This document shows, one piece after another, positions 5,190 through 7,701 of a stretch of DNA of 7,701 nucleotides. The position numbers and the translations under genes were made by a program. The DNA is taken from the NCBI GenBank assembly GCA_946885925.1, contig CAMPHP010000121.1, forward strand, positions 1-7,701, written 5' to 3'. Every line of letters begins with the position of its first letter. Position 1 is the stretch's first letter. The stretch comes from an uncultured Litorilinea sp. GTDB lineage: Bacteria; Chloroflexota; Anaerolineae; Caldilineales; Caldilineaceae. A model generated the notes under the pieces. That model ran no database searches. It had not been told where the DNA came from and saw only the letters and a list, made by a program, of their open reading frames with translations.

Positions 5190-7220
5190 ATGGACCAATT
5201 GATAGCCGGACTCCCCGGTGTTCTAGATTTTCTAAATGTTGCGTTGTCGTCGGTAGTGGTGATTCTGGCTTTCTCCTTGTTAGCCTATACCCTGACCTAC
5301 AACTTTCGCGACGCTGTAGCCCAATGGTTTGCGCTGCTCTTGGCTTGTGTGGTCATCACCTTTGCCAGCGAAGTGGCACTCGATCGGGTCGTAAGTGCTG
5401 CATCAGCTAATCGGTGGCTGCGCTTTCAATGGCTGGGGATTGCCATATTGCCGGCAGCTTATTACCTCTTTTCGCTGGCTGTGCTGCGTACCACAAATTA
5501 CCGCATACGCAGGCGGCGCAGGATAGCGATCATAGGCGTAGTTCTCTCGCTCATCAGTGCTGGGGCTGCGCTCTTTACGGACTTGATCGTAGGCGAGGTG
5601 CATTATCTCCCGCCGATTAGCTATTTAGAAGCTGGCCCTTATTTCTGGCTATTTGCCATCTACTTTGCGGTGGCAATCGGCCTGTCGCTGGCGAATCTGT
5701 GGAAGGCTCGCCAACGCTGTCTGACCGAGCGCACACGCCAGCGCATCAGCTATCTGCTCGCCGCCTTTGTTGCCCCTGGCGTTGGCATCTTTCCCTATCT
5801 CATTGGGTTTAATCGTATAACAGGCGATGGCACACCAAGTACTTTGGTATTGATGCTTGCTATTCTGGTAAACTGTGCTGTTGCCATGATGTTGGTGGTG
5901 ATGGCTTACACGGTCGCCTATTTTGGTGTGTTGACCCCTGACCGTGTGGTGCGCTACCGGCTATTGCGCTTCTTTTTCCGCGGGCCGCTGGTGGCGATTG
6001 GTGTGATCCTGGCTGTGCTAACCTTGCCCCGTGTCGAACTGCTTTTGGGCTTGCCGCGCGACATTATCCTCTTTAGTGTGATTACGGGTGTGATTGTCCT
6101 CAGCCAGCTAATTCTCAGCGTAACCAAATCAATGGTTGACCGTCTTGTCTATCGGGAAGATCGCGATGAAATTGCGTGGCTGCGCGAACTGGATCGCCGG
6201 CTGTTGACTACCAGTGATCTACGCCAATTCCTAGAAAACAACCTAGCAGCACTCTGCGAGTTGTTACGTGTGCCTTCTGGCTTTGTGGCGGCTGTTGTCG
6301 GCACAGATTTAATTCTGGAAGCAGTGGTTGGCCCTACGGGTACTCGCGACCAAGTCATCACAGTGGATGATTGGGGTGATGCCCTGAGCAAGGCGCTCGA
6401 ACGCCAAGCGCCTGCATATCAGCCCCTCTCCTACGCACAATTTTGGATTTGGCCTTTGGTCGAGCCAGACGGTGACGGAGAGATGCGAGTATCCGGTATC
6501 TTAGGCGTGAAAGCGCGTACAGAGACGCCGCTGCTCAGTCAAGATGAAGTGGATGTGACCGAGCAGATGGTGGAGCGGGTGACGCGAGCCTTGATGGATC
6601 GTAAGCTTCAACAGCGAGTCTTTGATGCGCTTCGTCAAATCATCCCGGACATTGACCGCATCCAACAGATGCGTAGCATGTCACCTTACCTTTCGTTGGA
6701 GAGCGATTCATCCGCTACCAATACTCTGCTCGACCCTAGCCCGGTGGATAGTCCAGAATTCGAGGCGTGGGTCAAAGATGCGTTGAGCCACTACTGGGGT
6801 GGTCCAAAGCTGACGCGGAGCCCGCTCGTGCAATTGCGGGTAGTGGGAGGCGTCTTGAGTCAAGCAGATAGTAATCCAACCAAAGCCTTGCGATTGGTGT
6901 TGGGGACAGCGATTGAAAAGCTGCGTCCTGAGGGCAAGCAAAATTTCACCGCGCCGGAATGGCTGCTCTATAACATTTTGGAGATGCGCTTTATCCAGGG
7001 GCGGAAGGTACGTGAGATCGCTGACCGTTTGGCGATGAGTGAAAGCGACCTCTATCGCAAACAACGGGTCGCCATCGGCCAAGTGGCACGAGTGCTCACG
7101 GAGATGGAACAAGCAAACGGCATCGAAACAAATGGTCGGGCCGACATGATCCCTACCGCAGCCGGTTCTCAGCCAGCCGAAGCAAAAAATGCGGAGGAGA
7201 CAACCGTCGGCTCTGTCTAA
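5190..7220 (+). CDS. Polytopic membrane sensor with GAF-like middle and C-terminal HTH domain (676 aa)
   Basis: Residues 10-312 hold about nine hydrophobic helices (near 11-36, 43-68, 77-99, 110-132, 148-172, 186-206, 217-248, 258-280, 290-312). Basic loops at 105-111 (RIRRRRR), 172-185 and 251-264 fit a cytoplasmic location, giving an outside N-terminus and cytoplasmic C-terminus. The architecture recalls 7TM-type N-terminal regions of bacterial sensor kinases. A linker with a helical DRDEIAWLRELDRRLLT precedes a GAF-like region at about 340-475, which includes the strands FVAAVVG and SGILGVKA. No HisKA H-box, HATPase N/G boxes, GGDEF or PP2C motifs are present. Residues about 540-640 instead form a compact helical domain: ALRLVLGTAIEKLRP, then a W-x-x-Y segment (591-594), then REIADRLAMSESDLYRKQR (608-626), which reads as a sigma-70 region 4-like helix-turn-helix. 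I know this type from Chloroflexota multidomain regulators. A polar tail of about 35 residues ends the protein. A membrane-bound transcription regulator is the likely role; the signal and targets are unknown. Confidence 0.78.
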   Translation: MDQLIAGLPGVLDFLNVALSSVVVILAFSLLAYTLTYNFRDAVAQWFALLLACVVITFASEVALDRVVSAASANRWLRFQWLGIAILPAAYYLFSLAVLRTTNYRIRRRRRIAIIGVVLSLISAGAALFTDLIVGEVHYLPPISYLEAGPYFWLFAIYFAVAIGLSLANLWKARQRCLTERTRQRISYLLAAFVAPGVGIFPYLIGFNRITGDGTPSTLVLMLAILVNCAVAMMLVVMAYTVAYFGVLTPDRVVRYRLLRFFFRGPLVAIGVILAVLTLPRVELLLGLPRDIILFSVITGVIVLSQLILSVTKSMVDRLVYREDRDEIAWLRELDRRLLTTSDLRQFLENNLAALCELLRVPSGFVAAVVGTDLILEAVVGPTGTRDQVITVDDWGDALSKALERQAPAYQPLSYAQFWIWPLVEPDGDGEMRVSGILGVKARTETPLLSQDEVDVTEQMVERVTRALMDRKLQQRVFDALRQIIPDIDRIQQMRSMSPYLSLESDSSATNTLLDPSPVDSPEFEAWVKDALSHYWGGPKLTRSPLVQLRVVGGVLSQADSNPTKALRLVLGTAIEKLRPEGKQNFTAPEWLLYNILEMRFIQGRKVREIADRLAMSESDLYRKQRVAIGQVARVLTEMEQANGIETNGRADMIPTAAGSQPAEAKNAEETTVGSV

Positions 7221-7247
7221 TGGCTCTGTCTAATGGCTCTGTCTAAT
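7209..7247 (+). repeat. Three perfect tandem copies of a 13-bp unit across the sensor stop codon
   Basis: GGCTCTGTCTAAT occurs at 7209-7221, 7222-7234 and 7235-7247, followed by GGC as the beginning of a fourth copy. The first copy encodes the last residues G-S-V and the TAA stop at 7218-7220 of the sensor gene. Because 13 is not a multiple of three, the copies fall in three different frames and each contributes a TAATG stop/start overlap. Copy-number change would leave the sensor protein intact but alter the distance to the next gene. Confidence 0.95.
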
Positions 7248-7270
7248 GGCAATGCCTCTCATCAGTAGTT

Positions 7271-7275
7271 GAGGG
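7271..7275 (+). promoter_or_regulatory. Likely ribosome binding site of the FtsK-like gene
   Basis: GAGGG lies eight bases before the ATG at 7284, a normal spacing. The ATG at 7276 that follows it directly opens only a ten-codon frame and is not the gene start. Confidence 0.5.
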
Positions 7276-7283
7276 ATGGAACG

Positions 7284-7701
7284 ATGGCAAAATCTGAGAT
7301 CCGCATGAATCGAAATACCCCACCGTTGTTTGATTTTCGAGTGAACTGGCAAGACCACTTCACTGTGCAATTGGTTGGTCTGGCGCTTGCCGTGGCGGGC
7401 GCAATCCTCTTTTTTTCTCTACGTAGCGCTGAACTCCCTTGGCTGGTTGCCATGACCGGATGGACGGCCCCCCTGGTTGCGCTGAGCCTCATTGTCGTTG
7501 GCGGCGTGCTGGTGCTTGGTGACCGCGCCGGATATTGGAGCGTAGAAGCCCTGTTAGGGGCTGAACTTGTTCTACTCGGGCTGCAAATTGGGGCTTTTGC
7601 GTGGCACAACCCCGTTTTTCAATGGAATATGCGTGACGATGGCAGCAACGGTGGATTGGTGGGTTGGATCCTGGGCGGCCTACTGGTGGCAGGCTTTGGC
7701 C
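7284..7701 (+). CDS. Probable FtsK-type DNA translocase, N-terminal membrane domain (truncated by window edge)
   Basis: The frame was translated by hand from the ATG at 7284 and stays open for 139 codons to the right edge. A short polar N-terminus (FDFRVNWQDH) is followed by hydrophobic helices at about 28-46, 58-79 and 86-106 and the beginning of a fourth at 123-139. The fourth helix starts with GGLVGWILGG. Helix spacing and the glycine-rich GG-x-x-G start of the fourth helix resemble the 4TM N-terminal domain of FtsK/SpoIIIE translocases, which anchor the chromosome pump at the division septum. The motor and gamma domains would lie outside the window, so the call depends on pattern memory alone; another four-helix membrane protein is possible. 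It follows the sensor gene by 63 bases, with GAGGG as ribosome binding site, and is likely in the same transcription unit. Confidence 0.55.
   Translation, partial: MAKSEIRMNRNTPPLFDFRVNWQDHFTVQLVGLALAVAGAILFFSLRSAELPWLVAMTGWTAPLVALSLIVVGGVLVLGDRAGYWSVEALLGAELVLLGLQIGAFAWHNPVFQWNMRDDGSNGGLVGWILGGLLVAGFG

Noticed and set aside
4632..5198. A 188-codon minus-strand open frame
   Set aside because: It is antisense to the 266-aa gene and lacks a ribosome binding site and any coherent motif. The plus-strand frame has a proper membrane helix and domain-like pattern.
6708..7112. A 134-codon minus-strand open frame
   Set aside because: It is antisense to the HTH domain of the sensor, whose sense translation is clearly the real protein.
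7209..7247. The 13-bp triplicate as a CRISPR array or attachment site
   Set aside because: The copies are directly adjacent with no spacers, and there is no integrase, tRNA gene or cas gene nearby. It is a simple tandem repeat.
7410..7416. Run of seven T in the FtsK-like gene as a programmed frameshift site
   Set aside because: The frame continues coherently through the run (membrane helix 28-46), and no stop, stem-loop or alternative frame product supports frameshifting.

Overview
The window reads as an ordinary bacterial chromosome segment, moderately GC-rich and tightly packed, with no RNA gene, CRISPR array, transposase or phage gene that I can see. The best guess for the host is a Chloroflexota member (Chloroflexia- or Anaerolineae-like). 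This rests on three remembered family resemblances: the DUF4129 / GPDPase-type membrane protein pair, a large membrane sensor ending in a sigma-region-4-like helix-turn-helix domain of a kind I associate with Chloroflexota, and an FtsK-like N-terminus. It is inference, not a database result.

The layout is two divergent transcription units around an intergenic region at 4097-4343. The leftward unit (minus strand) runs: P-loop kinase-like ATPase (4096-3260), enolase-superfamily enzyme of the muconate-cycloisomerase / mandelate-racemase type (3245-2085), polytopic membrane protein (2053-1001), and a membrane-anchored DUF4129 protein (1017 to the left edge, incomplete). Gaps are 14 and 31 bases, followed by a 17-base overlap, so one polycistronic mRNA is likely. 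A perfect TATAAT at 4163-4158 is a good candidate -10 element for it. The last two genes probably act at the cell envelope. The first two look like a small-molecule enzyme plus kinase pair whose substrate cannot be read from the sequence.

The rightward unit runs: an unrecognised single-pass membrane protein (4344-5144), a 676-residue polytopic membrane sensor with a GAF-like middle and a C-terminal HTH domain (5190-7220), and the start of a probable FtsK DNA translocase (7284 to the right edge, incomplete). Its junctions carry two perfect short tandem repeats. An 11-bp unit is present twice just before the sensor start. A 13-bp unit is present three times across the sensor stop codon, and each copy contains a TAATG stop/start overlap.

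The items most worth attention are the sensor, which appears to join a membrane receptor to a DNA-binding-like domain without any histidine kinase core; the repeat-built stop/start chain leading towards the FtsK start; and the enolase/kinase pair of unknown substrate.
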